A DNA stretch of 64,000 bases from Austwickia sp. (lineage in GTDB: Bacteria > Actinomycetota > Actinomycetes > Actinomycetales > Dermatophilaceae), in NCBI GenBank assembly GCA_016711265.1, contig JADJTI010000006.1, forward strand, positions 558,001 through 622,000. The letters run 5' to 3'. The notes beneath the pieces were generated by a model. The model saw only the letters and a list, made by a program, of their open reading frames with translations. It had not been told where the DNA came from and ran no database searches. A program made the position numbers and the translations under genes. Positions 42,350-49,922 of the stretch are shown piece after piece (position 1 is the first letter of the stretch; each line of letters begins with the position of its first letter).

Positions 42350-42379
42350 GGGTGCCTCCCCGGTCGTGTCGACGAGCGG

Positions 42380-42943
42380 CTACCCGGCCGCTCCGGTGGC
42401 CGGCTGGGCCGCCCAATAGGTGCTCAGGCCCACGTCGCGCAGGCTCTCCAAATAGGCCCGCTCGTCGTCGGGGTCGAGCCAGCTGACCCGCCCGATGGCC
42501 GGTGGGGTGTCGGTGTGCGGGGCGTACGACGTGGACACCAGGATCAGTCCGACCGGGCCTTCCCAGGGGGTCTGGACGCCCGGTGATTCGGGGCTGGCCA
42601 GGAGCATCGGCTCGGACTTGGGCAGTTGCAGGATGCTGATCAGGAGGGCGTCATCCGGATCGGCGGGGTTCAACCGGCCGTCGCTGATCGCGGTGTCGAT
42701 GCGTCGTTGCTGTACGGCGGCCGCCATCCGTTCGGCGTGGCCGATCCGTGCCCGGCGGCGGGCGTCGACGTCGTTCCGGGTCAGGGTGGCGTACCCGGGG
42801 ATCAGGGACTCCAGCGCCTCGGTTTCGGTGTCGGCGTGTACGACCGCTCCGTTGTTGAGCACGAGCAGGTGTGCCCATTCGCTGCCGTCCGCGCGGGTCG
42901 GGACGAAGCCGCTGCACCCGTGGTGATGATTGACGTACTTCAT
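42380..42943 (-). CDS. Uncharacterised protein
   Basis: The 187-residue product begins MKYVNHHHGCSGFVPTRADG and ends near SWLDPDDERAYLESLRDVG. There is a possible metal site in HHHGC. No signal peptide, membrane helix or known domain is visible. Start is ATG 42941-42943, which leaves 22 bp to the upstream gene stop. It is the third of three minus-strand genes of unknown role that lead into the diacylglycerol kinase gene. The start region lacks a clear ribosome-binding site. Confidence 0.7.
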   Translation of the reverse strand: MKYVNHHHGCSGFVPTRADGSEWAHLLVLNNGAVVHADTETEALESLIPGYATLTRNDVDARRRARIGHAERMAAAVQQRRIDTAISDGRLNPADPDDALLISILQLPKSEPMLLASPESPGVQTPWEGPVGLILVSTSYAPHTDTPPAIGRVSWLDPDDERAYLESLRDVGLSTYWAAQPATGAAG

Positions 42944-42965
42944 GGTGGGTGCAGTGTACGGGGGA

Positions 42966-43595
42966 TCACACAATCGGCGTGTGGTCGTCGAGCCACTCCA
43001 CCTGACCGAACCCGAAGCCGTGGCAGGCGCTGCGCAGGTGCGGGTACAGCACGGACTCGTTGCGCAGCACCAGACCGTCGGGGCCGGCGTACCCACTGCA
43101 CACCACGGTCAGACCGGCCTGCGGATCGTTGGTCAACAGGGTCGGCAGGTCGGCCTGGGCGCGGTTGCCGTCCCGGACGAACAGCACCGTGGTGGTGGGG
43201 GACACCTTCGGGGTGCTGGCCGCGTAGACGATGAACCGTCGGACATCGACGGTGGAGAACCGCAGGTTGACGTCGACCTGGGGGGATCGGAAGCCGGTCG
43301 GGTGCCGCGGGCTGAAGAACCGGCGGTTGGAGGTGTGTTCGAACCCGATCGCCCCGCGAATGGTCTGATACACCACCCCCAGGGTCGCCGTCTGCCCCTT
43401 GGGCAGCGCCAGCCGGAGGCCGATTTTCCGGTCGCCGCCGACCGGAAACGCCATCAGGACGACGGGCTCGTGGTCGCTGTGCACGTGCACCCGGCCGCGG
43501 ATCGGGGTGAGGGTCAGCGGTGTCGGGCCGGAGCTGGGAGCCCAGGTCGGGATCCCCTCGCGCGCCGTACCCGCCAGGGTGGGTGTTCGCGGCAC
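42966..43595 (-). CDS. Uncharacterised protein, beta-rich
   Basis: The 209-residue product contains RGRVHVHSDHEPVVLMAF, KIGLRLALPKGQTATLGVVYQ and VDVNLRFSTVDVRRFIVYAAS, giving a beta-sandwich-like pattern faintly reminiscent of tellurium-resistance TerD folds, without its calcium-site signature. GTG 43593-43595 gives an 82-bp overlap with the upstream gene in another frame, which is unusual; a start further in is possible. No membrane segment. Co-transcription with 43514 and 42380 is likely. Confidence 0.6.
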   Translation of the reverse strand: MPRTPTLAGTAREGIPTWAPSSGPTPLTLTPIRGRVHVHSDHEPVVLMAFPVGGDRKIGLRLALPKGQTATLGVVYQTIRGAIGFEHTSNRRFFSPRHPTGFRSPQVDVNLRFSTVDVRRFIVYAASTPKVSPTTTVLFVRDGNRAQADLPTLLTNDPQAGLTVVCSGYAGPDGLVLRNESVLYPHLRSACHGFGFGQVEWLDDHTPIV

Positions 43596-44245
43596 GGTGG
43601 CGGGAACCGTTGACCCGCCGCCGGAGGGGGCAGGTCCAGTCCGCTGGGGTTCAGCTCGGCGAACCGGTCCCGCAGAAACGCCTCTTGGATCTGCAGGTCG
43701 CGGTCGTTGTGGTCGGCTTGGGCGCGCAACAGGTTGGTGGTCGCCTGGCGCAGCAGCGTCAGCTGATCGAGCAGCAGCCGTTCTGCGGGCAGCCGCAGTT
43801 CCTTGGGCCCGGCGGTGTTGAAGGCGTTGAGGGTCTCGGGCAGGTACTTGTCCAACACGTCGGCCAGCGCCGGGCTCACGCGGTCACCGGCGGCCGGGGC
43901 CGCGTCGGTGATGGAGCGGGCCAGCGGCGCCGCGTGGGCGGGTAGCACCCCGGCCAGTCGATTGATGAGCTCGGCGGTGTCCCGACCGGCCCGGCGTACG
44001 TCTGCGGTGGCCCCCGCGGGCAGCTCCCGGTGCGCCTGGTACTCCGAGATGGTCCAGCCCGTGTAGTCCACGGCACCCCGTTGACGTAGCAGCGGCAACC
44101 GATCCAATGCCGCCTCGACCAGCTCCTTGCGTCGCCCGTCGCCCACCACGACGTCGATCAGGGGCTTGGTGCTGGTGCTGAACAGTTCGCCGGGACGCAT
44201 CGGCGCCAGGGGGCGCCTGCGTCGCGGCTTTCGGTACGGCGTCAT
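43514..44245 (-). CDS. Uncharacterised alpha-helical protein
   Basis: The 243-residue product is helix-rich: LVEAALDRLPLLRQRGAVDY, GWTISEYQAHRELPAG, ELINRLAGVLPAHAAPLARS and LLLDQLTLLRQATTNLLRAQ. The N-terminus is basic (TPYRKPRRRRPLAPMRPG). The last 35 residues (PPPAAGQRFPPPCREHPPW and on) are atypical and overlap the start of the next gene, so its stop may have shifted. Start ATG 44243-44245 has AGGA 7 bases upstream. I do not recognise a family. Confidence 0.65.
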   Translation of the reverse strand: MTPYRKPRRRRPLAPMRPGELFSTSTKPLIDVVVGDGRRKELVEAALDRLPLLRQRGAVDYTGWTISEYQAHRELPAGATADVRRAGRDTAELINRLAGVLPAHAAPLARSITDAAPAAGDRVSPALADVLDKYLPETLNAFNTAGPKELRLPAERLLLDQLTLLRQATTNLLRAQADHNDRDLQIQEAFLRDRFAELNPSGLDLPPPAAGQRFPPPCREHPPWRVRRARGSRPGLPAPARHR

Positions 44246-44332
44246 CCGTGATCCTGGCTTTCGGTGCTCTCGGTGGCTAACCCCCATTGTCCGGGAACGT
44301 GGCCCGGGGCGGTGCCGGGCGCGGCGGTCGAC

Positions 44333-45043
44333 CTACTCACGGGGGCGCAGGTCGGCGTACGGGCGCAGCAGGTAATCCGGCAGCGGCCGGTGATCAGCCT
44401 CGTCCCACGGACGGGTCAACCCGGCCAGATCGAGGATGTGGTCGAGCAGGTTCGCGGTGAATCCCCAGATGATCAGGCCGTCGACGGCAAAGCCGGGGCT
44501 GGTGTACCCACCTGGCGCCACGGCGGTGAAGCGGTTGGCGGGATCCAGCACGTGCTCGAGGTCGGCGCGGACGACCCGCGCGACTTCGGCGGCGTCCACG
44601 GCGCGGATCGGATGCGGCTGCGTCCACCAGCCCAGGACCGGGGTGACCGCGTTCTGGCTGGGGTGCATGTAGAGCGCCGGCAGGGTGTCGATCACGGCCA
44701 CCGAGCCGGGGTCGATGCCGACCTCTTCCTGGGCCTCACGGACGGCGGCGCCGATCGGGCCACCGTCACCGGGGTCCTCGTGCCCGCCGGGAAAAGACAC
44801 CTGCGCGGCATGGTTGCGCATCCCACGGGCCCGCTCGGTCAGCACGACCTCGATGCTGCCCGCGGGATCGAGCTGCCCAGAAGGCGCCTGGCCGGATCGG
44901 CCGGTCTCCCGGGGGCCGAAGAGCGCCAGCACCGCGGAGCGCCGCGCGGGGTTCGGCGGCGGAGTGAAGGTGGCGAACCAATCCGGGACCGCCGACTCGA
45001 GGGCAGGCCGGACCCCGCTCAACCACGGGGGTACGGCGTGCAT
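44333..45043 (-). CDS. Nudix hydrolase, coenzyme A pyrophosphatase type
   Basis: The 236-residue protein has the Nudix box GGHEDPGDGGPIGAAVREAQ followed by EEVG, preceded by RNHAAQVSFPGG, the segment characteristic of CoA diphosphatases (NudL/PCD1). It would hydrolyse CoA or acyl-CoA to 4'-phosphopantetheine and 3',5'-ADP. The N-terminus DWFATFTPPPNPARRSAVLA is typical of actinobacterial members. Start ATG 45043. It is followed by no gene on its strand for 87 bp, and preceded by the LysE gene 43 bp away. Confidence 0.9.
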   Translation of the reverse strand: MHAVPPWLSGVRPALESAVPDWFATFTPPPNPARRSAVLALFGPRETGRSGQAPSGQLDPAGSIEVVLTERARGMRNHAAQVSFPGGHEDPGDGGPIGAAVREAQEEVGIDPGSVAVIDTLPALYMHPSQNAVTPVLGWWTQPHPIRAVDAAEVARVVRADLEHVLDPANRFTAVAPGGYTSPGFAVDGLIIWGFTANLLDHILDLAGLTRPWDEADHRPLPDYLLRPYADLRPRE

Positions 45044-45086
45044 GGACGGCTCCGAGGACGCGAGGGGAGTGCCGGGCGGGGCAGGC

Positions 45087-45713
45087 TCACCCGGCCCGCA
45101 GGGACGAGGCGAACTGCACCACCATCATGCCTCCGATGACGGTCAGCGCCCCACCCGAGCCGAACACCACCGCCTGGTACCGGCCGGCCGACAGGCGCTG
45201 GCGGCCACCGGCCACGAGCAGCGCGATCACCACCTTGGCACCCACCAACGCGCCATAGAACCCACCCAGCAGGAGTACGGCGGCCGGGCGCGACTCGCGC
45301 CAGGTGGTCAGGGTCAGCGGACCGAACGCCGTCATCCACGCCAGCCACGGATGCGGGTTCATGAGGTTGACCACCGCTCCCGTACGCAGTGCCGACCACG
45401 CGCTGGGGGGTGTGACACCCGGGCGTGGGGTCAGGGTGGCGGTCCGCGATCCGTGCATGGTCTGGGCCCCCAGCGCCATGATGACGATGCCGCCGATCAC
45501 CCCCAGACCCGCCAGCGCCGTCCCCGGGAGTCGGCCGAGGGCGAGCAGCGCCACCGCGACGATGGGCAGGTCACTGAGCAGGGGAGCGCAGGCCACCGCG
45601 ACGGCATGCCGGGCTCCCCATTGCAGCGCCGTGATGATGACCAAGACCAGCATCGGGCCAGGGCTCAGGCCGGAGGCGAACCCCAACCCCAGACCGAGCA
45701 GCAGTGCGCTCAC
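45087..45713 (-). CDS. LysE-family amino-acid exporter
   Basis: The 208-residue membrane protein has about six helices and the LysE family features ASGLSPGPMLVLVIITALQWGARH at the N-terminus (first 20 quoted: ASGLSPGPMLVLVIITALQW) and NPHPWLAWMTAFGP in the middle. It likely exports an amino acid. Start GTG 45711-45713 (VSALLLGLGLGF). It lies between the lipoprotein gene and the Nudix gene, all on the minus strand, but the 48-bp and 43-bp gaps do not prove an operon. Confidence 0.88.
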   Translation of the reverse strand: MSALLLGLGLGFASGLSPGPMLVLVIITALQWGARHAVAVACAPLLSDLPIVAVALLALGRLPGTALAGLGVIGGIVIMALGAQTMHGSRTATLTPRPGVTPPSAWSALRTGAVVNLMNPHPWLAWMTAFGPLTLTTWRESRPAAVLLLGGFYGALVGAKVVIALLVAGGRQRLSAGRYQAVVFGSGGALTVIGGMMVVQFASSLRAG

Positions 45714-45761
45714 CGGTGCTCCTGGGGATCGGCGGGGGATCGGCGCGGGCTCGGCGGGGCG

Positions 45762-46517
45762 TCAGCTGCGCGCGGGCTCGACGGGAATCAACAACCGAGC
45801 CGCCCGCGAGTTCCACGCGGAGGTGGCGCTGAGGGTCGTCGTACCGATCGGCACGTCGAGGATCAGCTGACCCCGCACCTCCTGCCGCTCGCCGAAGCGG
45901 AGCGGGAACTGTTCCATGGGTTTCTGGCACAGGAAGCCGGACAGCCCGTAGATCTTGGTGCCCGTTCCGTCGGCGGCCAACGCCTCCCACTCCAGCGTGG
46001 TGATCCCGACGTTCGAGGCGTCGGGGGTGGTACGCCGCACCATCATGTCGAGCGCGACGTACTGACCCAGGCGGGGCGGCGGGCCGTGCGGGCAGCTGGG
46101 ATCGCGGGTGACCCGGGCGATCGTGATCGCGATGTCCGGGTATCCCGGCTCCTGGCTCAGGTCGACGTTCTCACCGAGGGTGATGTCGCGGCGGGGGTGG
46201 TCCCCGGCTGGCCGAGCCCAGTTGGTGCCGTCTCCTGAATTCGCCGAGGGCGACTCCGACCCCGTCGTGGTGCTGGGCGTCGAAGGGCCGTCTGAGGAGC
46301 CGTCCGGGGGATGAGTGACGCTCGTCGACGATGCGGACGGCTCAGGGGTGGACGCGGTGCCGCCCAGGCGCACCGGTCCCGACGTACCGGGGAGCGTGGG
46401 CAGATCGGGTGGGCTGGCGCAGGCGGCCATCACCAGCACGGTGGCGCCGATCAGCGTGCTGGCCGCGACACAGCGCAGCCAGCGTCGATGCGCGGCTGCC
46501 CCCCAGCGCAATGTCAC
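45762..46517 (-). CDS. Lipoprotein of unknown function
   Basis: The 251-residue protein has a basic start (AAAHRRWLRC), a membrane helix (VAASTLIGATVLVMAAC) with lipobox MAAC, a Ser/Thr/Pro/Glu-rich linker (about 40-100) and a C-terminal beta domain with RPAGDHPRRDITLGENVDLS and VALDMMVRRTTPDASNVG, which resembles a DUF4352-like immunoglobulin fold, though I cannot confirm it. GTG 46515-46517 has GGGGGAGG 5 bases upstream; an upstream ATG would add a non-signal tail. It is anchored on the outer membrane face of the cytoplasmic membrane. Confidence 0.78.
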   Translation of the reverse strand: MTLRWGAAAHRRWLRCVAASTLIGATVLVMAACASPPDLPTLPGTSGPVRLGGTASTPEPSASSTSVTHPPDGSSDGPSTPSTTTGSESPSANSGDGTNWARPAGDHPRRDITLGENVDLSQEPGYPDIAITIARVTRDPSCPHGPPPRLGQYVALDMMVRRTTPDASNVGITTLEWEALAADGTGTKIYGLSGFLCQKPMEQFPLRFGERQEVRGQLILDVPIGTTTLSATSAWNSRAARLLIPVEPARS

Positions 46518-46654
46518 CTCGGCCTCCCCCGTGCCGCGACGCCCTCGAACCGGGCGATCGTCCAATCCCTGACTCCATGGTGCGCCACCGCAGCGCGCGA
46601 TGGAGGCGGTACTGCGAGGCTAACCGCCTCGGGTGCCAAAGCCGGGAACGCTGG

Positions 46655-47326
46655 TCAGGACGGGTCCGGGTGTCGCCCGGCCGCAACGGAGGGTGAATCG
46701 GGCACGTGGGCAGTCAATCTCGCGCGCGCGTGCGACAGGGCGGCGCCCAGCAACCGGCGGGTGTCGGCGGGACCCAGTCGTTCGGGATAGCTGGCCCCCA
46801 TCATCGTCAGCCCGTCGACGACGACGTGCAGCGCCTCCGCTTCGGCCTCCAGCGGTTCGGGCAGCGGCGCGTCCGGCCTCGTCGGCCAGGAGGTGCCCAC
46901 CAGGTCGCAGATCGCCGCTCGGGCCAGGTAGCGCTCGCCCTGCCAGCCGGTGAGCCGCAGATCGTCCAGGGTGGGGTCGATCCGGCACCGGCCGAGGGCC
47001 GCGAGCCACACCCGGGCCTCGGCCAGGCGCGCGTCGTCCAGCGGCAACAGCTCTTCCAGGGCGGCGTGGGCCCTGACGGGACCGGCCGGGACGGTGTCGT
47101 GGACCCGGCGCAGGCGCAGCGGCACCTCGCTGAGCTGCAGGGTGACGGCGAAGCGCAGCAGCTCTTCCTGGGTGCCGAAGTAATACCGCACCGCCCCCAT
47201 CGACCAGCCCGCCTCGGCCGCGACCGCGCGGACGGAGGCGCCCTCGACGCCCACGCGGACGATGAGCCGGGTCAGCGCCGCGGCGATCTCCCGACGGCGT
47301 TGGTCGTGATCGACGAGCTTGGGCAT
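46655..47326 (-). CDS. TetR-family regulator
   Basis: The 223-residue protein has the TetR DNA-binding domain: REIAAALTRLIVRVGVEGAS and VRAVAAEAGWSMGAVRYYFG, with the recognition helix in the second. The C-terminal ligand domain has WLAALGRCRIDP and ERLGPADTRRLL. The start is ATG 47326. Twin perfect inverted 16-bp sites lie immediately upstream (47336-47406), next to the divergent GAP-family gene at 47463, so it probably represses both. The ligand is unknown. Confidence 0.9.
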   Translation of the reverse strand: MPKLVDHDQRRREIAAALTRLIVRVGVEGASVRAVAAEAGWSMGAVRYYFGTQEELLRFAVTLQLSEVPLRLRRVHDTVPAGPVRAHAALEELLPLDDARLAEARVWLAALGRCRIDPTLDDLRLTGWQGERYLARAAICDLVGTSWPTRPDAPLPEPLEAEAEALHVVVDGLTMMGASYPERLGPADTRRLLGAALSHARARLTAHVPDSPSVAAGRHPDPS

Positions 47327-47335
47327 GACCCGGAT

Positions 47336-47406
47336 TTTCGCACACTCGTGCCACAACGTGACGAAATGCACTAGCCTCGGGCTCAAGAAAGCACGAGTGT
47401 GCGAAA
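47336..47406. promoter_or_regulatory. Twin TetR operator-like sites in a divergent promoter
   Basis: TTTCGCACACTCGTGC (47336-47351) recurs as a perfect inverted copy at 47391-47406, 39 bp apart. Each site is itself partly symmetric (GCAC..GTGC), as expected for a TetR dimer. They bracket the divergent promoter region of the TetR and GAP-family genes. Confidence 0.75.
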
Positions 47407-47462
47407 TAGGGCTCGCCGCCGTCGACGGGACGGCGGTTGGCCGGATGTGAGGAGCGGTCAGG

Positions 47463-48185
47463 ATGGACCTCGCGATGGTCGCCGCGTTGGCGGCGCTGGC
47501 CCTGGTGGACAGCACCAGCTTCGGCACTCTGGGGATCCCCGTGGTGATGCTGGCCCAACCGCGCGTCCGCGGGCGAGCGTTCGCGACGTACCTGATCACG
47601 ATCTGCGCGTTCTATGCCGCGCTCGGCCTGATCCTGCTGGCGGGGGCGTCTTGGCTGGTTGCGGCCGTCGCGCACGCGGCTGACCTGGAGCCCCTGCGAT
47701 GGGCGCAGGTGGCGGTCGGCATCGGGCTGGTGGCGGCGAGTTTCCTGGTCGATCGCCGCGGTACGGCGTGGCGCCGCCGCCGACGTGAGGCTCGCGGGTT
47801 GCCCCCTCGGCCGGATCGTCACCAGCAGTGGCGCTCCAGGGTGCTCGGTGAGCAGGCTGACACCCGGGCGGTTGCGGGGGTCGCCCTGCTGGCGGGCCTG
47901 GTCGAGGCCGCGAGCATGCTGCCCTACCTGGGGGCGATCAGCCTGCTCAGCGCGTCGGGTCTGCCGCCGGTCGGCAAGACCGTCATCCTGCTCGGGTACG
48001 TCCTGGTGATGGCTCTGCCGGCCACGCTCCTGCTGGCCCTACGGCTGGTCGCCGCCGAGGCGGTGGCCCCCCTGCTGCGCCGCATCGACGCCTGGACGAC
48101 CCGCAACTCCGAGGAGATCCTCGGCTGGACCATGGGTATCGTCGGGTTCCTGCTGGTGGCCGACGGCTGGTCCCGCCTGAGCTGA
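47463..48185 (+). CDS. GAP-family membrane protein (SfLAP type)
   Basis: The 240-residue protein has about six helices and features of the actinobacterial GAP family (related to Sap of sulfolipid export): LVDSTSFGTLGIPVVMLAQP at the N-terminus, RAFATYLITICAFYAALGL, a charged central loop (VDRRGTAWRRRRREARGLPP) and GLVEAASMLPYLGAISLLSA. Such proteins are thought to help move lipids or glycopeptidolipids across the membrane. Start is ATG 47463 (MDLAMVAALAA) with AGGAGCGG upstream. Its expression is likely controlled by the divergent TetR through the twin sites. Confidence 0.82.
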   Translation: MDLAMVAALAALALVDSTSFGTLGIPVVMLAQPRVRGRAFATYLITICAFYAALGLILLAGASWLVAAVAHAADLEPLRWAQVAVGIGLVAASFLVDRRGTAWRRRRREARGLPPRPDRHQQWRSRVLGEQADTRAVAGVALLAGLVEAASMLPYLGAISLLSASGLPPVGKTVILLGYVLVMALPATLLLALRLVAAEAVAPLLRRIDAWTTRNSEEILGWTMGIVGFLLVADGWSRLS

Positions 48186-48205
48186 CGTACCTGAAGGGGG
48201 TCACG

Positions 48206-48734
48206 ATGGCGACCGTCGTGGTGATGGGGATGGGCGCGATGGGTTCGGTGTACGCCGCGCTGCTGGCGGGCGCGGGTCACCAGGTGCACGGGGTGTGCCT
48301 GTGGCCCGAGCATGCGCGGGCGGTCGCCAAGGCGGGCTTGCGGGTGTACGGCGCCAGTGGCGACCGGACTGTCCGACTGGCGTCGGTGGGGACGCAGGTC
48401 CCGGAGGCTCACCTGGTGCCTGCCCGGGGCGTGGACCTGGTGATCGTCGCCAGTAAGTCCTTCGACGTCACCGCGGCTGCCCGCGCGGTGGCCCCCCTGG
48501 TCGGACCGCACGCGGTGGTGCAGGCCATCCAAAACGGGATCGGCGCGACCGTCGATGCTGCTTGACGTGCTCGCCCACCGTCGCTGCGAGATCGACGTCA
48601 TCAACGGTGGGGTGGTCACCCGGGGCGAGTTGGCCGGCGTACCGACTCCCGTCAACGAGGCCCTCTCGCGCGCGGTCCGGGCCCGCGAAACCGGCGAACT
48701 TCGCCGTCAGCGCCGTGGCATCAGCACCGTGTAG
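48206..48734 (+). pseudogene. 2-dehydropantoate 2-reductase (ApbA/PanE), internal deletion
   Basis: 48206-48565 encodes the N-terminal Rossmann part (MATVVVMGMGAMGSVYAALL, KSFDVTAAARAV, AIQNGIGATVDAA) and stops. A different frame, 48555-48734, resumes with MLLDVLAHRRCEIDVINGGV and GVPTPVNEAL, which belongs near the C-terminus of the family. Roughly 110-130 residues between them are missing and the frames do not join, so the gene cannot make a normal ketopantoate reductase. The C-terminal piece overlaps the end of the MaoC gene by 28 bp. This is an internal deletion, not a truncation by the window. Confidence 0.82.
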
Positions 48735-49771
48735 TCGACGTCGAGGACGACGTTCTTGAGGTACTTGCCGTCCTCGCCCTTGTAAGGGAAGTCCGCGCAG
48801 GCCAGGTCCTTCGTGGCCACGGTGCGCACCCGTAGCGCGCCCACGTCCGTGCGGCCCGGCAGCTCCAGCTTCTCCAGGACCTGCGACCAGGCGTAGATGG
48901 TGTCCCCGGCAAACGTCGGGTTGCAGTGCGTGCCGCCGTTGATCGCGGCGATCGTCATCGCGTTGGCGAGCCCGTTGTAGGACAGCGCGCGGGCCAGGGA
49001 GATGATGTGGCCGCCGTAGATCAGCCGCCGCCCGAACCGCCCCTGGGCCTGGACGTGCTGGTTGAAGTGCACCTTCGCGGTGTTCTGGTACAACCGGGTG
49101 GCGAGCATGTGCTCGGCCTCCTCGATCGTCATCGCGTCGACGTGGTCGATCTGCTCGCCCGCCTCGTAGTCGTCCCACAGGTACGGGCTGCCGGCCAGCG
49201 CGGTGTCGTACTCCTTGCCGGTCAGGTCGAACGGCACGACGAGCTGGTCGACGCCGACGGCACCCGGCAGCTCCGGTACGACGGCCTCGCCGACCTCGGC
49301 GTCCGCGTTGCCCTTGTTGACCATCACCCAGCGCACGTAGTCCAGGACGACCTCGCCGTCCTGGTTCTTCCCGACCGAGTTGACGTAGACCACGCCGGTC
49401 TTGCCGTCCTTGTTCGGCTTGAGCCCGATCACCTTGCTGGTGGTCGTCAGGGTGTCGCCGGCGTACACCGGTGCGCCGAAGACTCCGGCGGCGTACCCCA
49501 GGTTGGCCACCGCGTTGAGCGACACGTCCGGCACGGTCTTGCCGAACACGATGTGGAACACCAGCATGCTGTCCATCGGCATCCGGCTCAGCCCCAGGCT
49601 TTGCGCGAACGAGGCGCCCGAGGTGAGGGCGAACCGCGGGCCGTACAGGGCGCAGTACATCGCGACGTCGCCGTCGGTCACCGTGCGAGGGGTGGCGTGG
49701 ACGAGTTCCTGACCGATCCGGAAGTCCTCGAAGTAGTTGCCGGCCTCAGTCTTGGTCGCCTTGGTCGCCAT
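48707..49771 (-). CDS. MaoC-family enoyl-CoA hydratase, double hotdog
   Basis: The 354-residue protein has two hotdog units. The first carries NYFEDFRIGQELVHATPRT and VTDGDVAMYCALYGPRF, the pattern of mesaconyl-CoA hydratase-like enzymes; the second has AKVHFNQHVQAQGRFGRRLI and GGHIISLARALSYNGLANAM. It hydrates an unsaturated CoA thioester. GGGAGGG precedes the ATG at 49769-49771. Its 3' end overlaps the apbA remnant on the other strand. The exact substrate is uncertain; citramalyl/mesaconyl chemistry is the best guess from resemblance. Confidence 0.83.
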   Translation of the reverse strand: MATKATKTEAGNYFEDFRIGQELVHATPRTVTDGDVAMYCALYGPRFALTSGASFAQSLGLSRMPMDSMLVFHIVFGKTVPDVSLNAVANLGYAAGVFGAPVYAGDTLTTTSKVIGLKPNKDGKTGVVYVNSVGKNQDGEVVLDYVRWVMVNKGNADAEVGEAVVPELPGAVGVDQLVVPFDLTGKEYDTALAGSPYLWDDYEAGEQIDHVDAMTIEEAEHMLATRLYQNTAKVHFNQHVQAQGRFGRRLIYGGHIISLARALSYNGLANAMTIAAINGGTHCNPTFAGDTIYAWSQVLEKLELPGRTDVGALRVRTVATKDLACADFPYKGEDGKYLKNVVLDVDYTVLMPRR

Positions 49772-49922
49772 GGGCGTGCCCTCCCGGTGATCGCGTCGTG
49801 TGCGGGGTTCGTTCGATCTTCCCACCCGGTACCGAGCCAGCGGCGGCTCGCGAGGGGAGGTTGTTCTCTCCACCCTGAGGATGAAAGGAGTCAAACCAGG
49901 GGAGGAACTCGGGGTAACCCTC

